From Colocasia esculenta (Eukaryota; Streptophyta; Magnoliopsida; Alismatales; Araceae): DNA of 64,000 nucleotides. How positions within the stretch are numbered: the stretch's first letter is position 1; each line of letters starts with the position of its first letter. The translations under genes and the position numbers were made by a program. The stretch is from NCBI GenBank assembly GCA_014218235.1, contig CM024766.1, positions 74,141,207 through 74,205,206 of the forward strand, read 5' to 3'. Shown in pieces: positions 10,524 to 21,184 of this stretch. Below the pieces are notes generated by a model, which saw only the letters and a program-made list of their open reading frames with translations, did no database searches and was not told the DNA's origin.

Positions 10524-12999
10524 GTAAGTCATCTCCATGCCAAACTCTAATTAAACTTGTCCATGCTTGCATCCATATGTATAGATCATGTTATTACTAT
10601 TTTCCCCAATTTTTATCTTGAGAGTTTCACGAATTAAATCTTGCACGATCTTGACGATGTATTGTCGTGATTTAACCTTGACTTGTCTTATTGATTCCAT
10701 ACCTTCCTGTGGAGTCACTTTTAGACCGAGTGTTCAACATAATACATGTTACCCTATGAGTTACTTTCATTTGGGTTTCCTAATTTTCATTGACCTTACC
10801 AAGAGTATTGGCCTAAACATGAACACTGTGTCAGATTCACATAGTCAGTCCCAATCCATTTTATTACCCAGTCAAACGACCTTTGTTTCTCGATTATTTG
10901 CTACTATACAAAATATTAAAGTAATCTAACTAACAAAGGTGGTTTCACCCGATTTGGATCACCTAGCATTTGTTTTGATTTTTCAAACCTAGAGGTGTCA
11001 AACCCAATCCAAGTCGGAGTTGGAAATATGTAGAAAAAGCAACTCAAACGTCATATTCAAGTGGCGACAGGTCGACACGTCGCTACCAGAATGCGACAAC
11101 ATCATGGTCGTGACCCATACCAAAAATCAGAGTTTCGTGGTCTTCTTCAGAAGGCGACAAGATGATTGTCGCCTTCATGTTTAGAAGGCGACATGCAAGG
11201 TGTCGCCTTCTGCCTATGTCCACTTAATTGGCCATAACGTTTTCTACAGACCTCGGATTGATGAGCCATTTTCTTTGCTGGATTCCTCATTCAAAGGGCT
11301 TAAATATAGTATATTCATATGTGATATTTGAATAAAAAATCAATGAGTTATGATCTAAGGAAGTGAAGGGATGGGACTGCATTTGCCTTCTAAGGGGCAT
11401 ACATCTCGGTTTTCGTCGTTTTGTGTCGTTCCTTGCACGTGTGAGTTTGATCTATTCTAGGAAGGTTATAGAAAGTATTATCATGCATTTAACAACCCAT
11501 ATGAAAGTTAAAACATGTTCACATGATTTTTAATTGATCTTAAGTTCATGATCATGCTCTCTACCTGTCGATTATTCACATCTTGCCTTGTTATCGAACT
11601 TGCTAAAACATATAGTTACTTGCGAAAATTAGTCATGCATGATTAGTAGTTCATGATTTATCACTCATGATACTTGCCATAACTGGTATTTTCATAATCG
11701 GATTCACACACGCACTTGAATGATTTTCACGCGCGGCATGCGTATACAGTCTAGCATGATAGGAAAGCCCCTTCTTGGCTTGTGGTGAACTCTCCGTCGG
11801 ATATTTCTTTTGCCGGACTAGTGACCCCTTGACCAAGGCCTCCATAATTATCCTCTGACCATGGATTCCCACATAGCCGACGAGCAGGTTGCACCAATGA
11901 AGTACCCGGAAGTTAGTGTGCACGTATCTCTTCTCTTTCGCCATTCTTGACGAGCTCTTCTCATCTTGACTTTCTTGGAGTGATCGCGTATAACATATGA
12001 AACCAAGTTATTAAAGATAGAATCTATGTAAATCTATCGTTATGCTTCTGGATTGAACTCTTGACTTGATATTCCCAACGTACCCTTGAACTCTATATCA
12101 TTATTGACATGACACTCTAGACAATCATTACTATTGACATGATAGTCCTGAATTTTCTCGACCAGTCTATCCTCATTGACACACATTACCTTCTTGTGAT
12201 ACATTCTTGAAGTATATTAGTGATATTGGAGTCGTGGACTCAAAACTCGTTCTTGTCACCCATGAGTCGACGGGCCCATTGGGACAGATGCCAGTGTTGC
12301 GCAATACAAACCTGACTGAGGGCCCATATCTAGTCCTGGAGATTTTGGCAAAGTCTTGTTACCTATGGGTGTGATTGTTGGATTCGCCCCGGACAAAGTC
12401 TTGTTTATCTGAAGGTGTTGATTGCCCAGTTTTCCCAAAGATGTTCGCTACCCCAGAAGTTGATTGTTAGGTTGATCCCCTAACAAAGTCGTGTGCCTGG
12501 CATGGTGCGGAATCATGATTGGTGCTTGGCATGGCACGTACTTGTTACACGTGATAAACTTACTTGCTTGTTACCTGCTACTGTGTGCTGGTCCTTAACC
12601 CGAGTGGCTAAAGGACGTACTTGCATGAGGCACCAGTAGATCCTGCGTGATATTCTTGTGGAGTGCTCCGAGTGGGTTACTCAAAATGCTTTCTAGTGAA
12701 ATGGCCATCTTGTTACAAGCTATCTTGCTCTTGTTCATGAAGTTACCATCATGCTAGATCATTGTTCACAATATCTTGAACTCTTGTATACAACTTTATT
12801 GCTAGATTGATCTTTACATCTCTTGATCTCACAATCTTGCATGGTACACTGTACACGTGTTACTACCGACGTTTTAATTGCATTGTACATATCATGTTCA
12901 TACCTTGTAGCTTTTAAAATGTAAATACTTATATCTTTGCTGGAAGATGTAAATCCTACTAGGAGAGTGCGCTCATACCTGCTCTCTTTAACATTTCAG
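10524..12999 (+). other. Candidate leader intron inside G's LTR
   Basis: The donor AAAAG/GTAAGT at 10523/10524 fits the plant consensus, and the acceptor TTTAACATTTCAG/G ends at 12999. Both sites are retained in the other LTR in similar form (AAAAG/GTAGGT near 42943; TTTAACATTTCAG near 45843). Splicing would remove about 2.5 kb of leader. This is sequence-based only. Confidence 0.4.
11150..11211. repeat. Pair of GGCGAC hairpins in G's LTR
   Basis: At 11150-11176 an 11-bp perfect stem (GAAGGCGACAA) has a 5-base loop. At 11183-11211 a second 11-bp perfect stem (AGAAGGCGACA) has a 7-base loop. The same pair is at about 43556-43618 in the other LTR. A weaker GTGGCGAC..GTCGCTAC pair lies near 11063-11090. 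Confidence 0.8.
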
Positions 13000-13323
13000 G
13001 TAGTGAAGGTAAAGCTAAATGATGGGACTTGTGCGCCGAGTGTGGAGTACACTTAGAGAGTCTATTCCTATTTTTATTTAGATTGGTCATTAATGTAAAT
13101 TTTCTCCTTTCTTTGAGAGATAGATAGATTGGTGAGGAAGGAGTGTTTCATTTGACATTGGAGGTTGTAATATTTGTTTTGATAAATAAAGGAAGAAAAT
13201 TTAATTATTGCATTGTGGGCCCTATTTGTAAAAGCTATTGGTCTATAGCTTCCGAATGCTTGCTTGTTCGTCGCATCTCCCAATTTATTCCACTGCTAAA
13301 ATAAAATTGGGGGCATGACAGAG

Positions 13324-13336
13324 TGGTATCAGAGCC
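13324..13336 (+). promoter_or_regulatory. tRNA-Met primer binding site of element G
   Basis: TGGTATCAGAGCC, an exact match to the plant initiator tRNA-Met complement, lies three bases after the LTR end. Confidence 0.92.
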
Positions 13337-13369
13337 TAGGCTTTCTAAAGTCCTAGGATACATTGGAGG

Positions 13370-13566
13370 GTAAGTTATGGCCCTACGTTAAAGGATCATG
13401 TTGTGAGTATCTAGGTTCCTATGCTATTTATGTCTAGCACTAAGCTAGGTCTCTTGTTAGTACCTAGTGAGATGGGTAGAGCCGTGGTTAGAATAGTTTA
13501 AAAGTTAATAAATTCATATTCACAGAGAATAACTTTGACTATAACTAACTATTAATCTTCTCTCAG
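13370..13566 (+). other. Candidate short intron between primer site and gag of G
   Basis: The donor GAGG/GTAAGT is at 13369/13370. The acceptor region reads TAACTAACTATTAATC then TTCTCTCAG/G, ending at 13566, with a near-ideal plant branch site (AACTAAC). It ends 20 bases before the gag ATG at 13587. The intron would be 197 bp. The acceptor could also pair with the LTR donor at 10524, which would remove the primer site from the spliced RNA. Confidence 0.45.
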
Positions 13567-13586
13567 GATCCTAAACATTCTTGGAG

Positions 13587-13825
13587 ATGGCAGCCAGGCG
13601 TGGCCAATGGCGCGATATGCATAACACAATACATGAGTTGGCTCAGGCCTTGCAACAAGTCGCACAGGGTGGAGCTCGTGTCAGGGCAAGAGAGTTACAT
13701 AGGAATTTTCGAGGAATGGATCCTCCTAAGTTTGATGGATCTTCTGACCCTGAGTAGGATGAAAACTGGATGCAAGAGATGGAACGGATGTTCAATGTAA
13801 TGTAGTGCACAGACCAAGAGAGGGT
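13587..13825 (+). pseudogene. gag of element G, N-terminal part, cut by S2
   Basis: The frame opens at ATG 13587 with MAARRGQWRDM and carries MDPPKFDGSSDP before a gag-domain start (WMQEMERMF). It has stop codons after SSDPE and after MFNVM, and is cut in codon context DQERV by S2 at 13825/13826. The frame resumes at 40931 after the duplicated AGGGT. Gag forms the particle core that packages element RNA. The PPKFDG and EMERMF motifs are typical of gypsy gag proteins of the Tekay/Del type. Confidence 0.8.
13821..13825. repeat. Target-site duplication AGGGT of S2, left copy
   Basis: AGGGT precedes TGTTGAACC (the S2 LTR start) and follows the last S2 LTR at 40931-40935. Joining the flanks restores the G gag frame across the site. 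Confidence 0.95.
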
Positions 13826-14698
13826 TGTTGAACCACTCTTTATTACCTTCATATTTTGGTGTTAACAAAATTTATGATTAGATTGTTTCAAAAATATTTA
13901 TGATTATTTTAAGGCGCAATAAAATGATAAAATCGATGTCTAATCTATATACATCGATTTCAGTTCAAGTGCCAAATTAATAAGCGCTACAACGATTTAT
14001 CTTGATCGATTTTATAAGCGCTACAAAGATTTGGTCTTAATTGATTTTATAAGTGACATAACGATTTGTTTAGGGCTTATAATGATTTGATAAGTGAGCG
14101 CAACGATTTGCCCTCACATCAATTTGCCTTCTATAACGATTCGTTAAGGCTCATAACGATTTGATAAGTGAGCACAACGATTTGCCCTCACATCGATTTG
14201 CCTTCATAACAATTTGATAAGTGAGAACAATGATTTGTTCTCACATTGATTTTTCAAGTGATCACATCGATCTGTTCTCATAACGATTTCATAAGCAAGA
14301 ACAACGATTTGCTTCTCACATCGATTTGTTAAGATTCATATCGATTTGTTAAAGTCTTATAAGTATAACGATTTAATAAGTAACTTAAACAACGATTCAC
14401 ATCAATTCAAACACAATTGTTTAAGTGCTTTTTGATGCCTAAAGACAAGTCAAATATCTTCTGACAGAAAAAGCTGCATGCGTATTTCAGAGTCTTGTCA
14501 GAAAAAGATATGAACTGCTATTTTTATCATGTTAGCAGAAACACAGTAGCATGCACTGTTATCCTTGTAAACACTCTTTTATGCTAACGCTCTCTTCTAT
14601 GCTTATAGACATCGAAGACCACTAAAGTCTGATTAAGACAAATGAAGAGAAGATGAGCAACGGTTAGAACTCCAACGGATCTATTCAAAAGCCGCTCA

Positions 14699-14706
14699 TA
14701 TAAAAG
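14699..14706 (+). promoter_or_regulatory. TATA box of the first S2 LTR
   Basis: CTCATATAAAAGATGAAG. The other LTR copies have ATATAAAAAATG at the same place. The AACGATTTG array lies upstream, within U3. Confidence 0.6.
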
Positions 14707-15230
14707 ATGAAGCATGGCTGAAGAAAAGAATGAGAGCCTTCCTGAAGATCATTCAAGGAGTGTACATCCAGTGAAGAACCAAAACTCCACATACACTCAG
14801 AGAAAGAGAGAAAGAGGCTGAGCCAAAGAAGAAGCGATCAAAAGTGTCTCAAGCATTCAAGCCTCCTTCAAGCTTTCTTCTCTCTCTTCATTCTCTCTCT
14901 GCGCTCATTGTAAATTTGGGGGAGAGTCCTTGACTGTGAGCTAGTTCTTAGTGTTCATCATATTATAGCTCTCGGTCTAATCTTTCTTTTCTAAGAAAGA
15001 TTTTTGTCCAGCTATAGGACTGTATACAGTGTAGAATCTAGCTAGGGATTTGTGTCTAGCAGAACCGCACTGGAGTTTGTTCTAAGAGGTTTGCTTCTGA
15101 GCCTGTAAAAGAAGTGGGCTGCTTTCTTTCCCGGGAAAGAGAAGAAGACCAGCTGGTGCTGGGTGTTGTAGTGTCCTTAAGGGGGACTGTACCCTTGGTT
15201 AGTGAAATCCCAAGAGTTTGCTTGGGGACT

Positions 15231-15270
15231 GGACGTAGGACTTCCATGTGGGAGGGGCCGAACCAGGATA
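15231..15270 (+). promoter_or_regulatory. Conserved LTR stem-loop motif, first S2 copy
   Basis: GGACGTAGGA is followed by stem CTTCC, loop ATGT and stem GGGAG (one T.G pair), then GGGCCGAACCAGGATAAATT. The copies at 19179-19218 and about 40713-40752 are nearly identical. The S3, S1 and L6 LTRs have the same flanks with different stems. Confidence 0.55.
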
Positions 15271-15450
15271 AATTCATTGTCTCATTTGTGTGATTGTTTA
15301 TTTGCTTCTGCACTGCTACTCTTTATCACACTAAACTAACCAAACTTTCAAGTGATAATTTTCTGTCTTAAGTTTCTGTTTCAGAAAATAGAAAAACCTA
15401 TTCACCCCCCCTCTAGGTTATCGAGCTGCCAAGCTAGCCGGGCCAACAAC

Positions 15451-15462
15451 TGGTATCAGAGC
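15451..15462 (+). promoter_or_regulatory. Primer binding site, first S2 unit
   Basis: TGGTATCAGAGC lies two bases after the LTR end, an exact tRNA-Met complement. Confidence 0.92.
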
Positions 15463-15511
15463 AGGTCTCTGAACATTCAAAGAAGATCCAATGATCTTAG
15501 AGCAAAGATCC

Positions 15512-17107
15512 ATGGCAGCTTAAGGATATGCTGAAGGTCAATCAGTCACTAGACCTCCATTCTTTGATTGAGAGGACTACCAATACTGGAAAATGAGGAT
15601 TGAATGCTTCATTCGAGGCACAAACTTTGATCTGTGGCAGGTAATTGAGGTAGGAGATTATGTTATTGTTCCTGCTGAAGGTACTACTGCTATTACAACA
15701 GCAGATAAAAATAAATTATCATTAAATTACAAAGCTAAGAACTATTTATGTTGTGCTTTATCTAAAAAGGAATTTAGTAGAGTTTCTGCATGTAAATCTG
15801 CAAAAGAAATGTGGGATAAACTGCAGATAACTTATGAAGGAACAAATAAAGTGAAACAAACTAGGATAGATATTCTTGTCTCTCAATATGAACAATTTAA
15901 AATGCTTCCAAACAAAAATATTACTCAGATGTATAATAGATTTTCAAGCATAGTAGTTGGTTTAAGCTCTCTTGGTAAAACTCTTTCTAATGAGGAAACC
16001 GTTAGGAAGATACTTAGGTCTTTAACTATTTCATGGACACCTAAAGTAACTGCTATTGAAGAGGCCCATGATTTAACCAAATTGTCGATTGATAATTTAA
16101 TAGGTTCTCTCATGGCACATGAAATAAATATAGAGCGATTATCTGAAAGCTCATCTAAGAAGAAATGTACTAATGCTCTTAAAGTGGTAGCTACTCCTTC
16201 CACTTCTTCTTCTTCTAGCTCAAAAATTGCAGGATCTGAAGACAGTGATGTTGATGAAGTACTGTCCAAACTTCAGAAGATTTTAAAGAACAAGAAAAAT
16301 GGATCAAGAAGGATCCAAAGGAAAGAGAAAAAGGAGAAAGAACCAGTTTGCTATGAATGCAGAAAACCTGGACATCTAAGAACAGACTATCCAAGACTCA
16401 AGAAGAGTGGTCAAACCGAGAAGTCCAAGAAGCAGCACAAGAAGTTCAAAAGAAAAGCCATGGCGGCTGCTTGGGAAAATGAAGAGGACACAAGCTCAGA
16501 CTCATCAAGCTCAAGTTCAGAGAAAGTGCAAGTAAATCTAGCCCTCATAGTAGGACTAGATGAGGTACATTCTGACTCATTTTTTAATTCATGCACAAAT
16601 TTAGGGTCAGAATCTGAAGACTTGGAAGAAGTCTTTAATGAACTTTATGATAAACATAAGGTTGTTGTAAAAGAATTGAAAAATATCAAGAACAACCTTA
16701 CTTGTTTGGAAAATACTAATTCTGATCTTAAATCAGAAATGGAACAATTGGAAAAACAACTAAAGGTCAGTAAAGATAATAATCATCTTTTAAATGAAGA
16801 TTTGAAAAGTAAGAATAATGAGAAGTTAGAGTTAGAAAAAAAATTAAAAATTCTTACTGAAGAAAATCTGTATTTAAAAGAATCAGTTAAGAAATTAACT
16901 CAAGGAAAGACATCTCTAGCTTTATGCTTAAGAGGATCAAAATCTGGAAATAATAAACAAGGGCTTAGGTACATTCCTCCGGAAAAAGAAAAACAAGCCA
17001 TAAATCCAGGAAAATATCATTTGCCAAAATTTGTAAAAGAAACCAAAATGCCTCAGAAAAAGGCCTCTGAAATGAACAAGTCTTATCAAAAGAAAAAAGG
17101 TTTCTAA
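15512..17107 (+). pseudogene. S2 gag, first unit (copia UBN2-type Gag)
   Basis: The frame starts at ATG 15512, but codon 4 is TAA and a TGA follows near 15569, so the long open stretch begins only at 15593. It holds the UBN2-type copia gag domain (about 15700-16150, with CCALSKKEF and MWDKLQITYEG), a basic segment, a zinc knuckle, a Ser/Glu-rich acidic stretch, and a long predicted coiled coil (about 16620-16920). The zinc knuckle reads CYECRKPGHLRTDY: its last Cys has become Tyr, unlike the second unit. An extra A in the run near 17093 shifts the frame, so the ORF ends at 17107 rather than reading on. Gag would form the particle. No pol follows. Confidence 0.85.
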
Positions 17108-17774
17108 AAATTGTGTTCTAAACTACAAAATAGATTAAATTCAGTATTGTTCTCATTGCAATAAATTAGGACACACTGTAAACACTTGCACAACAAGGCA
17201 CCTAGTATGGATCTCGAAAGGATATTTTCATGCATCTAACAATCAAGGACCCAAAAAGATTTGGGTACCTATTTCTGAATAAGTTTTTTGCAGGGTAGCC
17301 TTGGAGCATCAGGATCAAGGATGCTCAAGGCAAGAGTGACTGCCAACTCTTCATCCAAATCTCATCTGAAGAGGGAGTAGTCATAAATATTGAATTTTTT
17401 TAATTGCTACTAACAATGTTTGCAAGTTTATTGTTAAGATGTATGCAGATAAAAACCTTGAAGACTTGACAATCAACATGTATAAGGTCAAGAGCAACAA
17501 GATCTGACTTGCCTCACATTAAGGGGGAGTCTCATGCTCAGGGGGAGCCTTCACTAAGGGGGAGTTATTCATTAAATATCTATTATTGTTGAACCCCTCA
17601 ATGGTAAGAAATTTTCTCAAAGGGGAGAGAATGCATGGTAAGATCCTTCCTTTTTGGTTAGTGACAAAAAGGGGGAGAATTTGTATGTTCTATGAATTTT
17701 CTGCATTTTCTATGTTTCATATATTTGTGTCAGAAAATTCACATAAATTTTGTCATCACCAAAAAGGGGGAGAT
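17108..17774 (+). other. S2 gag tail and 3' untranslated region with polypurine tracts
   Basis: After the frameshift the text still resembles the C-terminal Gag region of S3 (a second Cys/His motif near 17160-17190, then a PKKIWVP motif near 17250-17275). About 480 bases without a coding frame follow. These contain at least six AAGGGGGAG-like tracts (about 17521, 17539, 17556, 17619, 17666 and 17761) and a stray TGTTGAACC at 17587-17595 that copies the LTR start. The last tract (17761-17774) adjoins the real LTR. Confidence 0.7.
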
Positions 17775-19396
17775 TGTTGAACCACTCTTTATTACCTTCA
17801 TATTTTGGTGCTAACAAAATTTATGATTGGATTGTTTCATCAATATTTATGATTATTTTAAGGTGTACTAAAATGATAAAATCAATGTCTAATCTATATA
17901 CATCGATTTCAGTTCAAGTGCCAAATTAATAAGCGCTACAACGATTTATCTTGATCGATTTTATAAGCGCTACAACAATTTGGTCTTAATTGATTTTATA
18001 AGCACCATAACGATTCGTTTAGGGCTTATAACGATTTGATAAGTGAGCGTAACGATTTTCCCTCACATTGATTTGCCTTCTATCACGATTCGTTAAGGCT
18101 CATAACGATTTGATAAGTGAGCGCAACGATTTGCCCTCACATCGATTTGATAAGTGAGAACAACGATATGTTCTCACATCGATATCTCAAGTGATCACAT
18201 CGATCTGTTCTCATAATGATTTCATAAGTAAGAACAACGATTTGCTTCTCACATCGATTTGTTAAGATTCATATCGATTTGTTAAAGTCTTATAAGTATA
18301 ACAATTTAATAAGTAACTTAAACAATGATTCACTTCAATTCAAACACAATTGTTTAAGTGCTTTTTGGTGCCTAAAGATAAGTCAAATATCTTCTGACAG
18401 AAAAAGCTGCATGCATATTTCAGAGTCTTGTCAGAAAAAGATATGAACTGCTATTTTTATCATGTTAGCAGAAACACAGTAGCATGCACTGTTATCCTTG
18501 TAAACACTCTTTTATGCTAACACTTTCTTCTATGCTTATAGACCTCAAAGACCACTAAAGTCTGATTAAGAAAAATGAAGAGAAGATGGGCAACGGTTAG
18601 AACTCCAACGGATCTCTTCAACGGATCTATTCAAAAGTCGCTCATATAAAAAATGAAGCATGGCTGAAGAAAAGAATGAGAGCCTTCCCGAAGATCATTC
18701 AAGGAGTGTACATCCAGTGAAGAACCAAAACTCCACATACACTCAGAGAAAGAGAGAAAGAGCCTGAGCCAAAGAAGAAGTGATCAAAAGCGTCTCAAGC
18801 ATTCAAGCCTCCTTCAAGCTTTCTTCTCTCTCTTCATTCTCTCTCTGCGCTCATTGTAAATTTGGGGGAGAGTCCTTGACTGTGAGCTAGTTCTTAGTGT
18901 TCATCTTGTTATAGCTCTCGGTCTAATCTTTCTTTTCTAAGAAAGATTTTTGTCCAGCTGTAGGACTGTATACAGTGTAGAATCTAGGTAGGGATTTGTG
19001 TCTAGCAGAACCGCACTGGGGTTTGTTCCAGGAGGTTTGTTTCTGAGCCTGTAAAAGAAGTGGGCTGCCTTCTTGCCTGGGAAAGAGAAGAAGACCAGCT
19101 GGGGTGCTGGGTGTTGTAGTGTCTTTGAGGGGGACTGTACCCTTGGTTAGTGAAATCCCAAGAGGTTGCTTGGGGACTGGACGTAGGACTTCCATGTGGG
19201 AGGGGCCGAACCAGGATAAATTCCTTGTCTCATTTGTGTGATTGTTTATTTGCTTCCGCACTGCTACTCTTTATCACACTAAACTAACCAAACTTTCAAG
19301 TGATAATTTTCTATCTTAAGTTTCTGTTTCAGAAAATAGAAAAATCTATTCACCCCCCCTCTAGGTTATCGAGCCGCCAAGCTAGCCGGGCCAACA
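17775..19396 (+). repeat. S2 LTR, shared middle copy, 1622 bp
   Basis: It starts TGTTGAACCACTC right after a polypurine tract and ends GCCAACA right before a primer site. It therefore serves as the 3' LTR of the first unit and the 5' LTR of the second. No AGGGT duplication flanks it, so it is not an independent insertion. Confidence 0.92.
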
Positions 19397-19398
19397 AG

Positions 19399-19410
19399 TG
19401 GTATCAGAGT
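19399..19410 (+). promoter_or_regulatory. Primer binding site, second S2 unit
   Basis: TGGTATCAGAGT, one base off the Met complement at its end, two bases after the LTR. Confidence 0.88.
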
Positions 19411-19444
19411 AGGTCTCTGAACAACGATCTTAGAGCAAAGATCT

Positions 19445-21097
19445 ATGGCAGCTCAAGGATATGCTGAATGTCAATTAGTCACCAAACCTCCATTCTTTCA
19501 TGGAGAGGACTTCCAATACTGAAAAATTAGGATGGAATGCTTCATTCAAGGCACAGACTTTAATCTGTGGCAGGTAATTGAGGCAGAAGATTATGTTATT
19601 GTTCCTGCTGAAGGTACTACTACTATTACAACAGCAGATAAAAATAAATTATCATTAAATTACAAAGCTAAGAACTATTTATGTTGTGCTTTATCCAAAA
19701 AGGATTTTAGTAGAGTTTCTGCATTTAAATCTGCAAAAGAAATGTGGGATAAACTGCATATAACTTATGAAGGAACATATAAAGTGAAACAAACTAGGAT
19801 AGATATTCTTGTCTCTCAATATGAACAATTTAAAATGCTTCCAAACGAAAATATTACTCAGATGTATAATAGATTTTCAGGCATAGTAGTTGGTTTAAGC
19901 TCTCTTGGTAAAACTCTTTCTAATGAGGAAACCGTTAGGAAGATACTTAGGTCTTTAACTATTTCATGGACACCTAAAGTAACTGCTATTGAAGAGGCCC
20001 ATGATTTAACCAAATTGTCGATTCATAATTTAATAGGTTCTCTCATGGCACACGAAATAAATATGGGGCGATTATCTGAAAGCTCATCTAAGAAGAAATG
20101 TACTACTGCTCTTAAAGTGGTGGCTGCTCCTTCCACTTCTTCTTCTTCTAGCTCAAAAATTGCACGATCTGAAGACAATGATGTTGATGAAGTACTGTCC
20201 AAACTTCAGAAGATTTTAAAGAACAAGAAAAATGGATCAAGAAGGATCCAAAGGAAAGAGAAAAAGGAGAAAGAACCAGTCTGCTATGAATGCAGAAAAC
20301 CTGGACATCTAAGACCAGATTGTCTAAGACTCAAGAAGAGTGGTCAAACCGAGAAGTCCAAGAAGCAGCACAAGAAGTTCAAAAGAAAAGCCATGGCGGC
20401 TGCTTGGGAAAATGAAGAGGACACAAGCTCAGACTCATCAAGCTCAAGTTCAGAGAAAGTGCAAGTAAATCTAGCCCTCATAGTAGGACTAGATGAGGTA
20501 CATTCTGACTCATTTTTTAATTCATGCACAAATTTAGGGTCAGAATCTGAAGACTTGGAAGAAGTCTTTAATGAACTTTCTGATAAACACAAGGTTGTTG
20601 TAAAAGAATTGAAAAATATCAAGAACAACCTTACTTGTTTGGAAAATACTAATTCTGATCCTAAATCAGAAATGGAACAATTGGAAAAACAACTAAAGGT
20701 CAGTAAAGATAATAATCATCTTTTAAATGAAGATTTGAAAAGTAACAATAATGAGAAGTTAGAGTTAGAAGAAAAATTAAAAACTCTAACTGAAGAAAAT
20801 CTGTATTTAAAAGAATCTGTTAAGAAATTAACTCAAGGAAAAAAATCTCTAGCTCTATGCTTTAGAGGATCAAAATCTGGAAATAATAAACAAGGGCTTA
20901 GATACATTACTCCGGAAAAAGAAAAACATGCCCTAAATCCAAGAAAATATCCTTTGCCAAAATTTGTAAAAGAAACCAAAATGCCTCAAAAAAAGGCCTC
21001 TGAAATGAACAAGTCTTATCAAAAGAAAAAGGTTTCTAAAAATTGTGTTCTAAACTGCAAAATAGATTACATTCAGTGTTGTTCTTATTGCAATTAA
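19445..21097 (+). pseudogene. S2 gag, second unit
   Basis: ATG 19445 opens the frame. One TGA at 19520-19522 (where a Trp is expected, in FQY-stop) interrupts it, after which it is open from 19532 to 21097. The domain order is as in the first unit, but the zinc knuckle is intact (CYECRKPGHLRPDC) and the frame continues past the first unit's frameshift into the C-terminal Cys/His motif, ending with TAA after CSYCN. This unit is thus the better preserved of the two. It still lacks pol. The Tat-like insertion begins 88 bases downstream at 21185. Confidence 0.85.
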
Positions 21098-21179
21098 TTA
21101 GGACACACTGTAAACGCCTGCACAACAAGGCACCTAATATGGATCCCGAAAGGATATTTTCATGCATCTAACAATCAAG

Positions 21180-21184
21180 GACCC
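21180..21184. repeat. Target-site duplication GACCC of the Tat-like element, left copy
   Basis: GACCC precedes TGTGGACG and recurs at 38770-38774 after the right LTR. The first S2 unit shows the empty site at 17251-17255 (AAGGACCCAAAAAG). Confidence 0.95.

Larger units (their letters stand above)
9545..13320 (+). repeat. 5' LTR of element G, 3776 bp
   Basis: It begins TGTAGCATTCCGAG and ends GGGGGCATGACA. The whole length is matched by 41956-46164. A TATA box (TATAAATA) is at 10178-10185. Below it lie two donor-like sites (AAG/GTTAGT at 10353 and AAAAG/GTAAGT at 10523) and an acceptor-like ACATTTCAG at 12999. Hairpins with GGCGAC arms are at 11150-11211. A 61-codon ORF at 10201 directly follows the TATA region and is open in both LTRs, but nothing shows that it is translated. 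Confidence 0.92.
13826..15448 (+). repeat. S2 LTR, first copy, 1623 bp
   Basis: It begins TGTTGAACCACTC and ends GGGCCAACA. U3 is dominated from about 13900 to 14400 by the word AACGATTTG and its variants, some in true palindromes; at 14221-14244 a 10-bp perfect stem (GTGAGAACAA) has loop TGAT. A TATA box is at 14699. The U5 side holds the GTAGGA..CGAACCA stem-loop and a TTCACCCCCCCTCTAGG stretch near the end. Confidence 0.92.

Noticed and set aside
13324..13336. tRNA gene suggested by TGGTATCAGAGCC matches
   Set aside because: Only the 3' end complement is present, always next to an LTR end. These are primer sites, not tRNA genes.
13900..14420. CRISPR-like appearance of the AACGATTTG repeats (also 51190-51900 and 62465-63475)
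   Set aside because: Repeat length and spacing are irregular, there are no unique spacers, and the arrays lie in U3 of plant LTRs.
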